A stretch of 64,000 nucleotides of DNA from an uncultured Phycicoccus sp. (GCF_947495705.1 NZ_CANLZR010000010.1:1-64000), one strand, 5' to 3'; positions 18,721-27,506 are shown, numbered from the stretch's first letter. Notes: generated from the letters alone by a model not told the origin. Program-made: numbers and translations.

Positions 18721-20106
18721 CTACGCCGGCGCCTCCTGCCGCTCGCGGCAGAGCCGCTGCACCTCCCCCACCCCGCCGCTGCCCACGAGGACGGGCTCGC
18801 CGCCGGCCCCGTCGAGCAGGCTCGCGGCGATGGCGGCGCGGTGCCCGTTGGAGCAGACGAACCACACCGGCCGGTCCGTCGGGAGCTCCGCGAGGCGGCC
18901 CGGCAGGTCGGCGATGAACAGGGTCGTGCTGCCCGACAGCGTCCCCCACTGCCACTCCAGCGGCTGCCGGACGTCGACGACGACTGCCTCCTCGTCGCCG
19001 GTCAGGGCCGCGCACAGGTCCTCGGGATCCGCCGTCCGGTACGACCCGGTCGCGCGCCCGGAGGACGCCCAGGCCTCGACCCCGCCGGCCAGGACGCCGA
19101 CCGGCACCGGCCAGCCGATGCGCAGCAGCTGGGTGGCGGCACCGACGGCTGCATCCGGGTCCTCCGGCAGGACGAGCAGCACGGGGGCGCCGAACTCCAG
19201 CATCCAGCCGACGTAGCTGCCGAACCCGGAGTTGAGCTCGATGTTGAGCGACCCGGGGAGGTGGGCGGCGGCGAAGGAGTCCCGGTCCCGGGCGTCGACG
19301 ACGACGACCCCGGCCTCCACCTGCTCGGCGAACGCGTCGACGTCGAGGACCGGGATCTCGGGCACCGCACCGAGCACCGGGACGCCGGCACGGTTCAGCG
19401 GCGCCATCTGCGCGTAGTACGCCGGGTGGGCCATGAGCTCGCCGGTGAGCTCGTCCTCGAACTCCTGCGGGGTCCGGGCCAGCACGAGGTCGTTGCTGCG
19501 CAGCTCGGCGCCGATGGTGCTCGTCCGCGACGTCGAGGGCATCGCCGAGACGCAGAAGCTGCCCGCGCCGTGGGTCGGCAGCAGCTGGGTCGAGGCCGGC
19601 AGGGCGCGCAGCCGCTGCACGCTCTCGTACTGGTGCCTCGTGAGGGCGGCGGTGGACTCGGCGCCGGCGAGGTCGGTGCGACCGGCGCTCCCGACGAGGA
19701 GCGAGCCCCCGCTGAACACCGCGACGGGCTCGGCGGCGTCGCCCTCGTAGACGAGCCAGGCAAGGTGCTCGAAGGTGTGGCCGGGGGTGGCCATCGCGAC
19801 GACGCGCAGGTCGCCGACGCGCACCTCCTCGCCCTCCCGGGCGCCGCGGTGGTCGAACTCGTACCCCCCGTCGGCGGGCAGCACCAGCTCCGCCCCGTGG
19901 GCCGCGCGGAGCTCGTGCGCCCCCGAGACGTAGTCGTTGTGCACGTGCGTCTCCAGCACCGCCCGCACCCGCGCTCGCCGCGTGTCCGCCGCCTCGAGGA
20001 ACCGCCAGGCGTCCCGTTGCGGGTCCACCACCAGGGCCTCGTCCCCGGAGGTGAGGAGGAAGCTGTTGTCCCCGAGACCGGGGGTGACGAATACCTCGAT
20101 GTCCAT
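18721..20106 (-). CDS. MBL-fold hydrolase fused to two rhodanese domains (persulfide dioxygenase-like)
   Basis: This protein has 461 residues. The N-terminal metallo-beta-lactamase domain (about 1-240) has the metal ligands THVHNDYVSG and the downstream ATPGHTFEHLA histidine, as in persulfide dioxygenases (ETHE1/Blh). Two rhodanese domains follow. The first (about residues 255-355) lacks a catalytic cysteine (VLLVLPED), while the second has one in VWFVCSNGHRA. It probably oxidises glutathione- or low-molecular-weight persulfides and transfers sulfane sulfur. It is divergent from the ArsR regulator and the sulfur operon, sharing a 146-nt control region. Confidence 0.88.
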   Translation of the reverse strand: MDIEVFVTPGLGDNSFLLTSGDEALVVDPQRDAWRFLEAADTRRARVRAVLETHVHNDYVSGAHELRAAHGAELVLPADGGYEFDHRGAREGEEVRVGDLRVVAMATPGHTFEHLAWLVYEGDAAEPVAVFSGGSLLVGSAGRTDLAGAESTAALTRHQYESVQRLRALPASTQLLPTHGAGSFCVSAMPSTSRTSTIGAELRSNDLVLARTPQEFEDELTGELMAHPAYYAQMAPLNRAGVPVLGAVPEIPVLDVDAFAEQVEAGVVVVDARDRDSFAAAHLPGSLNIELNSGFGSYVGWMLEFGAPVLLVLPEDPDAAVGAATQLLRIGWPVPVGVLAGGVEAWASSGRATGSYRTADPEDLCAALTGDEEAVVVDVRQPLEWQWGTLSGSTTLFIADLPGRLAELPTDRPVWFVCSNGHRAAIAASLLDGAGGEPVLVGSGGVGEVQRLCRERQEAPA

Positions 20107-20191
20107 GCCTGGGCTCCTTCGCTGGCCGCGACGTGGGGCAGGACACGCCCCGAGGAGCGTCGGCCCGCCGCCGTTGGTGGGTCGTGAGGTC

Positions 20192-20245
20192 GATCGAGAA
20201 ATGTTCGATCAATCAATTGAATGAGTGAACCACATCACCTAGGGT
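20192..20245 (+). promoter_or_regulatory. Control region of the sulfur module: inverted repeats plus leaderless promoter
   Basis: GATCGA (20192-20197) and TCGATC (20205-20210) form an inverted repeat with a 7-nt spacer, followed by the AT-rich dyad core TCAATTGA. A good promoter, TTGAAT (20217-20222), 17 nt, TAGGGT (20240-20245), ends 7 nt before the ArsR ATG, so the message is leaderless. The AT-rich repeats overlap or abut the -35, as expected for an ArsR-type repressor operator. Binding by the adjacent ArsR protein is inferred. Confidence 0.6.
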
Positions 20246-20252
20246 CCTGCCC

Positions 20253-20591
20253 ATGGTGAGAGTGCCAAAGGAGGCCCTCGAGGACGTCGCCCGCCGCTTC
20301 GCGCTGCTGGGCGACCCGACTCGGCTGCGCATCCTGCGCGAGCTGCACGAGGCGGGCGAGTCCACGGTCAGCGCTCTCGCCGAGGCCGCCGACGTCTCGG
20401 TCGCCAACGCCTCCCAGCACCTGGGCCGGCTCGCCCTCGGTGGGGTCGTCGGCCGTCGCCGGGACGGCCGCACCGTCGTCTACCGCATCACCGAGCCGGC
20501 GATCGACCAGCTCTGCACGATCGTCTGCGCCAGCCTCTCGATCGAGCCCGAGGCTGCCGCCGTCCCCGAGTCCGACGCCGACGTGAGCTGA
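20253..20591 (+). CDS. ArsR/SmtB-family transcriptional regulator
   Basis: This 112-residue winged-helix regulator (ARRFALLGDPTRLRILREL; recognition region VSVANASQHLGRL; wing RRDGRTVVYRI) lacks the metal-site cysteines in the alpha-3 helix. It has two cysteines, C88 and C92, in the last helix (LCTIVC), compatible with persulfide/redox sensing or thiol metal binding. It is the first gene of the sulfur operon, 10 nt upstream of the FeS-NrfD gene, and divergent from the MBL-rhodanese gene. Confidence 0.9.
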   Translation: MVRVPKEALEDVARRFALLGDPTRLRILRELHEAGESTVSALAEAADVSVANASQHLGRLALGGVVGRRRDGRTVVYRITEPAIDQLCTIVCASLSIEPEAAAVPESDADVS

Positions 20592-20601
20592 TGGAGGCTG
20601 C

Positions 20602-22167
20602 ATGACGTCCGTGAACCTGCCGACCCCGATGATCCGGCCCGAGGGGGATGCTCCGCCGGTCCGGATGGTCAAGGTGATCGACCAGACGAAGTGCATCGGA
20701 TGCCACGCCTGCACGACAGCCTGCAAGTCCGAGAACGACGTCCCCGTCGGGGTCACGCGGACGTACGTCAAGAGCGTCGACGTCGGCACCTACCCCCAGG
20801 CCCGCCGCGCCTTCCAGGTCACCCGCTGCAACCAGTGCGTCGACGCCCCGTGCGTGGCCGCCTGTCCCACGTCGGCGATGCACATCCGCGCCGACGGGAT
20901 CGTCGACTTCGACAAGGACTCCTGCATCGGCTGCAAGGCCTGCATGGCCGCCTGCCCCTACGACGCGATCTTCATCAACCCCGACGACCACTGCGCCGAG
21001 AAGTGCAACTTCTGCGCCCACCGCCTGGACGTCGGGCTCGAGCCGGCGTGCGTCACGGTGTGCCCCACCGGCGCCATCATGGTCGGCGATGTCAACGACC
21101 CCGACAGCGCCGTCGCACAGGTCGTCGGCCGGCAGCCGGTGCAGGTGCGGCGCCCCGAGAAGGGCACCCGCCCCAAGCTGTTCTACCGCGGCGCCACCCA
21201 GGCCACGCTCGACCCGCTGGCCGCCACGGCCCCCGACGGCGACACCTACGCGTGGGCCGAGAAGCCCCGCGGGGCGCACCTCGTCGACCCGGGCAACCCC
21301 GAGGGCAGCACCTCCAGCGCCGCCGCGATCCTCAACTACGACATCGCCCACACCGCGCCCTGGGACTGGCGGGTCAGCCTCTACACGTGGACCAAGGGCA
21401 TCGGCGCCGGCGCCTACCTCGTGGCCCTGCTGCTCCTCATGACGGGCCATCTCACCGGCGACGACACGCTGTGGACGTGGGTCGCGCCGCTCGTCTCGAC
21501 GGTCTTCCTCGCGGTCACCGCGGCCGTCCTCGTGTGGGACCTCGAGCACCCCAAGCGGTTCATCTACATCCTCACCCGGCCGCAGTGGCGGTCCTGGCTC
21601 GTGCGCGGCGGCATCATCCTCGGCGCCTACGCCGGCGTCCTCGGGCTGCACCTCGCCGCGAGCCTGTTCGGGTGGGACGGCCTGCGGACCGTCGTCGCCT
21701 GGGCCGGGCTGCCCCTGGCCGTCGGGACGGCCGTCTACACCGCCTACCTCTTCGCCCAGGCGAAGGCCCGCGACCTGTGGCAGAGCCCGCTCCTGGCCCC
21801 GCACCTGGCCGTCCAGGCCGTGCTGGCGGGCGCGGCCGCCCTCGTCCCGTTCGCGGTGGTGATGTCGTCGGACGCGCTCGAGCCGCTGGCGTGGACGGTG
21901 GCCGGCGCGGCGGCGGTGCACCTGCTGCTCGTCGCCGGTGAGACCACCGTCGCGCACCCGACGGCGCACGCGCGGCTCGCCGCGCACACGATGACCCACG
22001 GCCGGTACGCCCGCTTCTTCTGGGCCGGCGTGGTCCTCGTGGCCGTCGGCCTGCTGGCGCCCCTCGCGGCGCCGGCGACGGCCTGGCTCGCCCTGCCCGC
22101 GCTGCTCGGGCTCCTCGCCCACGAGCACGCGTACGTCCAGTCCGGCCAGTCCGTCCCGCTCGCCTGA
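20602..22167 (+). CDS. Ferredoxin-like 4[4Fe-4S] subunit fused to an NrfD-type membrane anchor
   Basis: This protein has 521 residues. The N-terminal ~200 hold four cluster motifs (CIGCHACTTACK at 31-42, CNQCVDAPCVAACP, CIGCKACMAACP, CAEKCNFC...CVTVCP), as in DmsB/PsrB/SoeB subunits. From about residue 255 an NrfD/PsrC/SoeC membrane domain with about eight helices follows (GAGAYLVALLLLM onward). The electron-transfer and quinone-interacting subunits are normally separate genes; here they are one polypeptide. It passes electrons between the molybdoenzyme encoded next and the quinone pool. RBS GGAGGCTGC precedes the ATG. Confidence 0.92.
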   Translation: MTSVNLPTPMIRPEGDAPPVRMVKVIDQTKCIGCHACTTACKSENDVPVGVTRTYVKSVDVGTYPQARRAFQVTRCNQCVDAPCVAACPTSAMHIRADGIVDFDKDSCIGCKACMAACPYDAIFINPDDHCAEKCNFCAHRLDVGLEPACVTVCPTGAIMVGDVNDPDSAVAQVVGRQPVQVRRPEKGTRPKLFYRGATQATLDPLAATAPDGDTYAWAEKPRGAHLVDPGNPEGSTSSAAAILNYDIAHTAPWDWRVSLYTWTKGIGAGAYLVALLLLMTGHLTGDDTLWTWVAPLVSTVFLAVTAAVLVWDLEHPKRFIYILTRPQWRSWLVRGGIILGAYAGVLGLHLAASLFGWDGLRTVVAWAGLPLAVGTAVYTAYLFAQAKARDLWQSPLLAPHLAVQAVLAGAAALVPFAVVMSSDALEPLAWTVAGAAAVHLLLVAGETTVAHPTAHARLAAHTMTHGRYARFFWAGVVLVAVGLLAPLAAPATAWLALPALLGLLAHEHAYVQSGQSVPLA

Positions 22168-22179
22168 GGAGCCACCCCG

Positions 22180-25116
22180 ATGACGACGACGAACGACCGC
22201 ACCCCCGTCGAGGGCCTCGGCGAGCGGGTCAGTGCCGCCCGCGACGAGGTGCTCGGCCGCGGTGAGACGTTCTACCCCGGGCCGAGCCGTATCCACCTCG
22301 CGGCCTTCCCGCCGAAGGAGCGGTGGGACGACTGGGTCGAGCTGGACTCGCGGGCCTGGCCCACGCGGGTCGAGAAGCGCTCCATGCTCGTGCCGACGAC
22401 GTGCTTCAACTGCGAGTCGGCGTGCGGCCTGCTCGCCTACGTCGACCGCGAGACCCTCCAGGTCCGCAAGTTCGAGGGCAACCCCGAGCACCCGGGGTCC
22501 CGCGGGCGCAACTGCGCGAAGGGGCCGGCCACCGTCAACCAGGTCACCGACCCCGACCGCATCCTGTACCCGATGCGGCGGGCCGGGGAGCGCGGCGAGG
22601 GCCGGTGGGAGCAGGTCGACTGGGACACCGCCCTCGAGGACATCGCCGGGCGCATCCGCACCGCCATCACCGAGAACCGCCCGAACGCGGTGATGTACCA
22701 CGTGGGCCGGCCCGGCGAGGACGGCTTCACCGAGCGGGTCCTGGCGTCGTGGGGCGTCGACGGGCACAACTCGCACACCAACGTCTGCTCCAGCGGGGCC
22801 CGCTCGGGCTACCACTACTGGAGCGGCATCGACCGCCCGAGCCCGGACCACGCGAACGCCAAGGTCATCTTCCTCATCTCGAGCCACCTCGAGACCGGCC
22901 ACTACTTCAACCCGCACGCCCAGCGGATCATGGAGGCCAAGGCCAACGGCGCGAAGATCATCGTCGTCGACACCCGGCTCTCGAACACCGCCACCCACGC
23001 CGACCACTGGGTCTCCCCGTACCCGGGGTCCGAGGCCGCGATCAACCTGGCGATCGCCCACGGCCTCATCGCCTCCAAGCGCTACGACCGTGAGTTCGTC
23101 CGGCGCTGGTGGAACTGGAAGGAGTACCTGCGCGCGGTCCACCCGCAGCGCCCGGAGACCTTCGAGGAGTTCGAGGACGTCCTCTCCACGCTCTACGCCG
23201 AGTACACCCCCGAGTACGCGGCGGCGGAGTCCGGCATCGACGCCGCGGTCATCCGTGAGATCACCGACGTCGTCGCGAGCGCCGGCACCGCCCTCTCGAC
23301 CCACAACTGGCGCTCGGCGGCCGCGGGCAACCTCGGCGGCTGGCAGGTGTCGCGCACGCTCTTCCTCGTCAGCGCGCTGCTCGGTGCGGTCGCCTCCCCC
23401 GGCGGCACCCACCTCAACGCCTGGAACAAGTTCGTCCCGAAGCCGATGCACGTGCCGGGCCACCCGCACCAGTGGAACGAGCTGACCTGGCCGCTGGAGT
23501 ACCCGCTCGCGATGAACGAGCTGTCCTTCCTCCTGCCGCACATGCTGCAGGAGGGGCGGGGCACCCTCGATGTGTACTTCACCCGCGTCTACAACCCGGT
23601 GTGGACCAACCCCGACGGGATGGTCTGGTCGGAGGTGCTGCGCGAGGAGTCCCTCATCGGGCTCCACGTGGCCCTGACCCCGACCTGGAACGAGACGGCC
23701 TACCTCGCCGACTACGTCCTGCCGATGGGCCTCGGCTCCGAACGGCACGACCTGCACTCCTACGAGCAGTACGACGGCCAGTGGATCGGGTTCCGGCAGC
23801 CCGTGACCCGGACGGCCCGCGAGCGCCTCGGCGAGTCGGTCACCGACACCCGCCAGAGCAACCCGGGCGAGGTGTGGGAGGAGAACGAGTTCTGGATGGA
23901 GCTCTCGTGGCGCATCGACCCCGACGGCACGCTCGGCATCCGGAAGTTCTACGAGTCCCAGACCGACCCCGGCAAGCGGCTCTCGGTCGACGAGTACTAC
24001 CGCTGGATCTTCGAGAACTCCGTGCCCGGGCTCCCCGAGAAGGCGGCCGCCGAGGGCCTGGACCCGCTCGCGTTCATGCGGCGGTACGGCGCCTTCGAGG
24101 TGAGCAGCCACGTCGGCCAGGTCTTCGAGGAGCCGGTCGACGACGGCCTCCTGGCCGGTGCCGCGACCACCGACCTCGGCCGGGTCTACTCCCCCGCGCC
24201 CAAGCCCCCCGTGACGAACCTGGCCCCGATGGGCGCCCCGGTGCCGGACGCCGAGGGCCGCCACCCGGTCGGTGTCGACGTCGACGGCGAGGTCAAGCGC
24301 GGGTTCCCGACACCCAGTGGCCTGCTGGAGTTCTACTCCTCCACCCTCGCCGACTGGGGCTGGCCCGAGTACGCCGTGCCGACGTACATCAAGAGCCACA
24401 TCCACCCCGAGCACCTCGCCGCCGACCAGGTGCCGCTCATCTCGACCTTCCGGCTGCCCACCCAGATCCACACCCGCAGCGCCAACGCCAAGTGGCTCAA
24501 CGAGCTCGCGCAGACCAACCCGCTGTGGATCCACCCCACCCAGGCGGCTCCGCTCGGGCTCCGCTCCGGCGACCTCGTCCGGGTCTCCACCGACATCGGC
24601 CACTTCGTCGTCAAGGCCTGGGTCACCGAGGGCATCCGCCCCGGGGTCGTCGCGTGCAGCCACCACATGGGCCGGTGGGTCCCGAAGGAGCAGCCGGAAC
24701 GGCACGGCGGGCAGACGGCCGCCACCGTCGACCTGTCCCGGACGGGCTCGACGTGGACCATGAAACGGCTCCGCGGCGTCGGTCCGTACGAGTCCAGCGA
24801 CCCCGACACGGCCCGGATCTGGTGGAGCGACGTCGGCGTCCACCAGAACATGACCTTCGCCGTCCACCCCGACCCGATCTCGGGGATGCACTGCTGGCAC
24901 CAGGCCGTGCGGGTGACCCGGGCCGAGCCCGGCGACTCCTACGGCGACATCAGCGTCGACACCGACAAGTCCCGGGCGCTGTACCGCCAGTGGCTCGAAC
25001 GGACCCGTGACGCCCGCCAGGTCTCGCCGGACGGCACCCGCCGGCCGTACTGGCTCATGCGTCCGCTGAAGCCCGGGCCCGAGGTGTTCCGCATCCCGGA
25101 CGAGGCCCGCGAGTGA
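22180..25116 (+). CDS. Molybdopterin (bis-MGD) oxidoreductase catalytic subunit
   Basis: This 978-residue member of the DMSO reductase superfamily has an N-terminal [4Fe-4S] motif C75-x2-C78-x3-C82-x29-C112, followed by K114, and a candidate Mo-coordinating C203 (NVCSSGARSG). The C-terminal molydopterin-dinucleotide-binding domain begins near LISTFRLPTQIHTRSANAKW. No twin-arginine signal is visible at the N-terminus, which points to a cytoplasmic enzyme. That fits SoeA-type sulfite dehydrogenases better than exported PhsA/PsrA reductases. With DsrE2 and TusA downstream, a sulfur compound is the most likely substrate, but it is not proven; arsenic or other oxyanions remain possible. Confidence 0.9.
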   Translation: MTTTNDRTPVEGLGERVSAARDEVLGRGETFYPGPSRIHLAAFPPKERWDDWVELDSRAWPTRVEKRSMLVPTTCFNCESACGLLAYVDRETLQVRKFEGNPEHPGSRGRNCAKGPATVNQVTDPDRILYPMRRAGERGEGRWEQVDWDTALEDIAGRIRTAITENRPNAVMYHVGRPGEDGFTERVLASWGVDGHNSHTNVCSSGARSGYHYWSGIDRPSPDHANAKVIFLISSHLETGHYFNPHAQRIMEAKANGAKIIVVDTRLSNTATHADHWVSPYPGSEAAINLAIAHGLIASKRYDREFVRRWWNWKEYLRAVHPQRPETFEEFEDVLSTLYAEYTPEYAAAESGIDAAVIREITDVVASAGTALSTHNWRSAAAGNLGGWQVSRTLFLVSALLGAVASPGGTHLNAWNKFVPKPMHVPGHPHQWNELTWPLEYPLAMNELSFLLPHMLQEGRGTLDVYFTRVYNPVWTNPDGMVWSEVLREESLIGLHVALTPTWNETAYLADYVLPMGLGSERHDLHSYEQYDGQWIGFRQPVTRTARERLGESVTDTRQSNPGEVWEENEFWMELSWRIDPDGTLGIRKFYESQTDPGKRLSVDEYYRWIFENSVPGLPEKAAAEGLDPLAFMRRYGAFEVSSHVGQVFEEPVDDGLLAGAATTDLGRVYSPAPKPPVTNLAPMGAPVPDAEGRHPVGVDVDGEVKRGFPTPSGLLEFYSSTLADWGWPEYAVPTYIKSHIHPEHLAADQVPLISTFRLPTQIHTRSANAKWLNELAQTNPLWIHPTQAAPLGLRSGDLVRVSTDIGHFVVKAWVTEGIRPGVVACSHHMGRWVPKEQPERHGGQTAATVDLSRTGSTWTMKRLRGVGPYESSDPDTARIWWSDVGVHQNMTFAVHPDPISGMHCWHQAVRVTRAEPGDSYGDISVDTDKSRALYRQWLERTRDARQVSPDGTRRPYWLMRPLKPGPEVFRIPDEARE

Positions 25117-26018
25117 CCCTCGAGCCGCTCCGGACCCGGACCACCAGCGAGGTGTTCCGGGCGCTCGGGGTGCTCTGCGAGACGCCGCACCCGTCGCACG
25201 CCACGCTCGCGGGGGCCCTCGACCTCGGCACCCCACCGCCGGCGGCCGAGCACACCCAGGTCTTCACGCTCGGCACGGTGCCCTACGCCGCGGTCTACCT
25301 CGGCAAGGAGGGGATGCTCGGTGGGGACGCCGCCGACCGGGTCGCCGGCTTCTGGCGTGCCCTCGGGTACGTCCCGCCGGCCGAGGCCGACCATCTGGCC
25401 GCGCTGCTCGGGCTCCTCGCGACCCTCGGCGAGGCCGAGGCGGCCGAGCTCGACCCCGCCCGTGCCGCGCTGCTCGGCCGCGCCCGGGCCGTCCTGCTCT
25501 GGGAGCACCTGCTCACCTGGGTCCCGACGTTCGCGCGCGGGGTCGCCGCGTCGGGGTCGGCCTTCTACACCGACTGGGCCGCCCTGCTCGTGGAGGCGCT
25601 CGTGGCCGAGTCGGCGACGCTCGACGCCCCCGACGCCCTGCCCGTCGCCCTCACCGGCGCGCCCGGGCTCCCCGACGACGTCGACACCGTCCGCGACCTC
25701 GCCGCGGCGCTGCTCACCCCGGTCCGCAGTGGGCTCGTGCTCACCCGGGTCGAGCTCGCCCGCGCGGCTCGCGACCTGGGCCTCGGCCTGCGGATCGGCG
25801 AACGCTCCTACGTCCTCGCCTCGATGCTCGAACAGGACCCCGTCGCGACCCTCGCCTGGGTCGCCCACCGTGCCGACGCCTGGGGGGCACATCACACCCG
25901 CGACGCCGAGACGCTCGGGCCGGTGGCCCGGTTCTGGGCCGAGCGGGCGACCACCACCGCCATCACCTGCCGCGCGCGGCGGGACTCCACCGAAGAGGTG
26001 CTCTCCGATGTCCGCTGA
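25113..26018 (+). CDS. TorD/DmsD-family molybdoenzyme maturation chaperone
   Basis: This 301-residue, Ala/Leu-rich all-helical protein shows the pattern of TorD-like chaperones: VFRALGVLCETPHPSH near the N-terminus and LLWEHLLTWVPTFARGVAASGSAFYTDWA in the middle. It would guard apo-catalytic subunit folding and cofactor loading. It starts with GTG overlapping the molybdoenzyme stop (GTGA), indicating coupled synthesis. The C-terminal 100 residues extend beyond the usual TorD core. Confidence 0.82.
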   Translation: MTLEPLRTRTTSEVFRALGVLCETPHPSHATLAGALDLGTPPPAAEHTQVFTLGTVPYAAVYLGKEGMLGGDAADRVAGFWRALGYVPPAEADHLAALLGLLATLGEAEAAELDPARAALLGRARAVLLWEHLLTWVPTFARGVAASGSAFYTDWAALLVEALVAESATLDAPDALPVALTGAPGLPDDVDTVRDLAAALLTPVRSGLVLTRVELARAARDLGLGLRIGERSYVLASMLEQDPVATLAWVAHRADAWGAHHTRDAETLGPVARFWAERATTTAITCRARRDSTEEVLSDVR

Positions 26019-26580
26019 GATCATGACCACCGACAACACCCCGCTGACCGAGGACGACGTCCGCCGCATCGTCAAGGAGGAGGTCGGCGCGGCGCTGAAG
26101 AAGGACCCCGGCATGAAGACCGGGGCGATCGTCGCGTCCAAGGGCACCCTCGACTGGGCCTACCCCCCGCTCATCCTCGCCAACGCGGCAGCGGCGGTGG
26201 GCATGGACGTCTCGGTCTTCTTCACGTTCTACGGCCTCAACGTCGTGCACAAGGACTTCGAGAAGAAGCTGAAGGTCGACCCCGTCGGCAACCCCGCGAT
26301 GCCGATGCCGGTGCCGATGCCCGACCTCGTCACGGCGATGCCCGGCATGGTGACGCTCGCCTCGAAGATGATGAAGAAGCGCTTCTCGGACCACAAGGTC
26401 GCGGGCATCGGCGAGCTCATCGACAGCGCCCTGGAGATGGACGTCCGTCTCATCGCGTGCCAGATGACGGTGGACGTCTTCGGCTACGACCAGGCCGACT
26501 TCCTCGACGGCGTGGAGTTCGGCGGGGCGGCCGCCTTCATGGCCGAGGCCCGCAAGTCCAACCTCACCCTGTTCGTCTGA
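26008..26580 (+). CDS. DsrE2-like sulfur carrier protein
   Basis: This 190-residue DsrE/DsrF-like protein has a short N-terminal helical extension and a single cysteine, C151 (RLIACQMTVDVFGY), at the position expected for the sulfur-carrying residue. Features include IVASKGTLDWAYPPLILAN and a Met/Pro-rich loop (NPAMPMPVPMPDL). DsrE2 proteins trade persulfide sulfur with TusA and rhodaneses in sulfur-oxidising bacteria. The ATG at 26008 overlaps the chaperone gene by 11 nt; an ATG at 26023 is an alternative start. Confidence 0.9.
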   Translation: MSAEIMTTDNTPLTEDDVRRIVKEEVGAALKKDPGMKTGAIVASKGTLDWAYPPLILANAAAAVGMDVSVFFTFYGLNVVHKDFEKKLKVDPVGNPAMPMPVPMPDLVTAMPGMVTLASKMMKKRFSDHKVAGIGELIDSALEMDVRLIACQMTVDVFGYDQADFLDGVEFGGAAAFMAEARKSNLTLFV

Positions 26581-26596
26581 CCGAAGGAGACCCGGA

Positions 26597-26842
26597 ATGA
26601 GCGACATCACCGAGGACGTCCTCGTCGACGCCCGCGAGCTCATGTGCCCGATGCCCGTCATGGCCGCCACCAAGGCGGCCCGCCGGATGGACCCCGGCCA
26701 GGTCCTCAAGGTGATGGCGACCGACAAGGGGGCCCTCAGCGACATCCCGGCGTGGGCCGAGTCCAACGGCCACGAGCTGATCGAGCAGCTGACGGTGGGG
26801 TCCGACCTCGTCTTCTTCATCCGCACGGGGACGCCCGACTGA
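26597..26842 (+). CDS. tusA: TusA-family sulfurtransferase
   Basis: This 81-residue protein has the TusA signature around the sulfur-carrying cysteine (DARELMCPMPVMA, C17) and the usual alpha/beta C-terminal half. It receives persulfide from DsrE2 or rhodanese partners and passes it on. The GAAGGAGAC ribosome-binding site is strong. It is the last gene of the operon starting with the ArsR regulator. Confidence 0.93.
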   Translation: MSDITEDVLVDARELMCPMPVMAATKAARRMDPGQVLKVMATDKGALSDIPAWAESNGHELIEQLTVGSDLVFFIRTGTPD

Positions 26843-26873
26843 CGGCGGGGCGTCACCCGGCTAGCGTGCTCGG

Positions 26874-27449
26874 GTGCCTACCTCGTCCCCGCTGCCGGGC
26901 CGGCCCGGCTTCGTCCGTCCCGCGCCGGAGGACCGGCCGCGGTTCACCCGGCGCGCGGTGCGGGTGCTGCTCGTCGACCTCGACGACCGGGTCCTCCTCA
27001 TCGAGGACTCCGACCTCGGCCTCGACCCGGTCGTGCACTGGTGGAGCACCCCGGGCGGCGGGGTGGACCCCGGCGAGACCGACGCCCGGGCCGCCGTCCG
27101 CGAGCTGTTCGAGGAGACCGGGCTGCGGGTCACCCCGCGGCAGCTGGACGGCCCCCTCGTCACGCGCATCGTGGTCCACGGGTTCTCGGACAAGGTGGTC
27201 CGCCAGACCGAGGTGTTCTTCCGGGTGCGGGTGCCGGCCTTCGACGTCGACGTGTCGGGCCACACCGAGGAGGAGCGGCTGACGGTGGCGGACATCCGCT
27301 GGTGGGATCTGGACGCGCTGGAGGCCACCGGGGACTCCGTGTGGCCCGCCGACCTGCGGACCCTGCTGGCCCTGGCCGACGCCCCCGACCGGTGGGCGGA
27401 AGGCCCGGTGGCCGCGGCCGAGGTCGAGGAGTCGACCGTCCCGGACTGA
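26874..27449 (+). CDS. NUDIX hydrolase
   Basis: This 191-residue protein has an intact Nudix box: GGGVDPGETDARAAVRELF followed by EETGL. It would hydrolyse a nucleoside diphosphate linked to another moiety; the substrate is unknown. A -10 TAGCGT (26862-26867) lies 6 nt before the GTG at 26874, so it probably has its own leaderless transcript rather than being part of the sulfur operon. Confidence 0.92.
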   Translation: MPTSSPLPGRPGFVRPAPEDRPRFTRRAVRVLLVDLDDRVLLIEDSDLGLDPVVHWWSTPGGGVDPGETDARAAVRELFEETGLRVTPRQLDGPLVTRIVVHGFSDKVVRQTEVFFRVRVPAFDVDVSGHTEEERLTVADIRWWDLDALEATGDSVWPADLRTLLALADAPDRWAEGPVAAAEVEESTVPD

Positions 27450-27480
27450 TGCCCGCGGGCCACCTCCTCACCCCGCGGTG

Positions 27481-27499
27481 TTATCGGGTGACCCGATAA
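27481..27499. terminator. Odd-length palindrome between convergent genes
   Basis: TTATCGGGT (27481-27489), one G, and ACCCGATAA (27491-27499) form a perfect dyad. It lies between the NUDIX stop (27449) and the stop of the adenylation-acyltransferase gene (27507), so a bidirectional terminator is likely. Its core TCGGGT-N-ACCCGA recurs in the dyad at 27542-27562. Confidence 0.5.
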
Positions 27500-27506
27500 G
27501 GCATCA

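Noticed and set aside
20488-25236. A 1582-codon open frame on the minus strand opposite the sulfur operon
   Set aside because: It is the reverse-strand shadow of high-GC coding sequence: the protein is Gly/Arg/Val/Asp-rich with no domain, and the plus strand holds well-supported genes with motifs.
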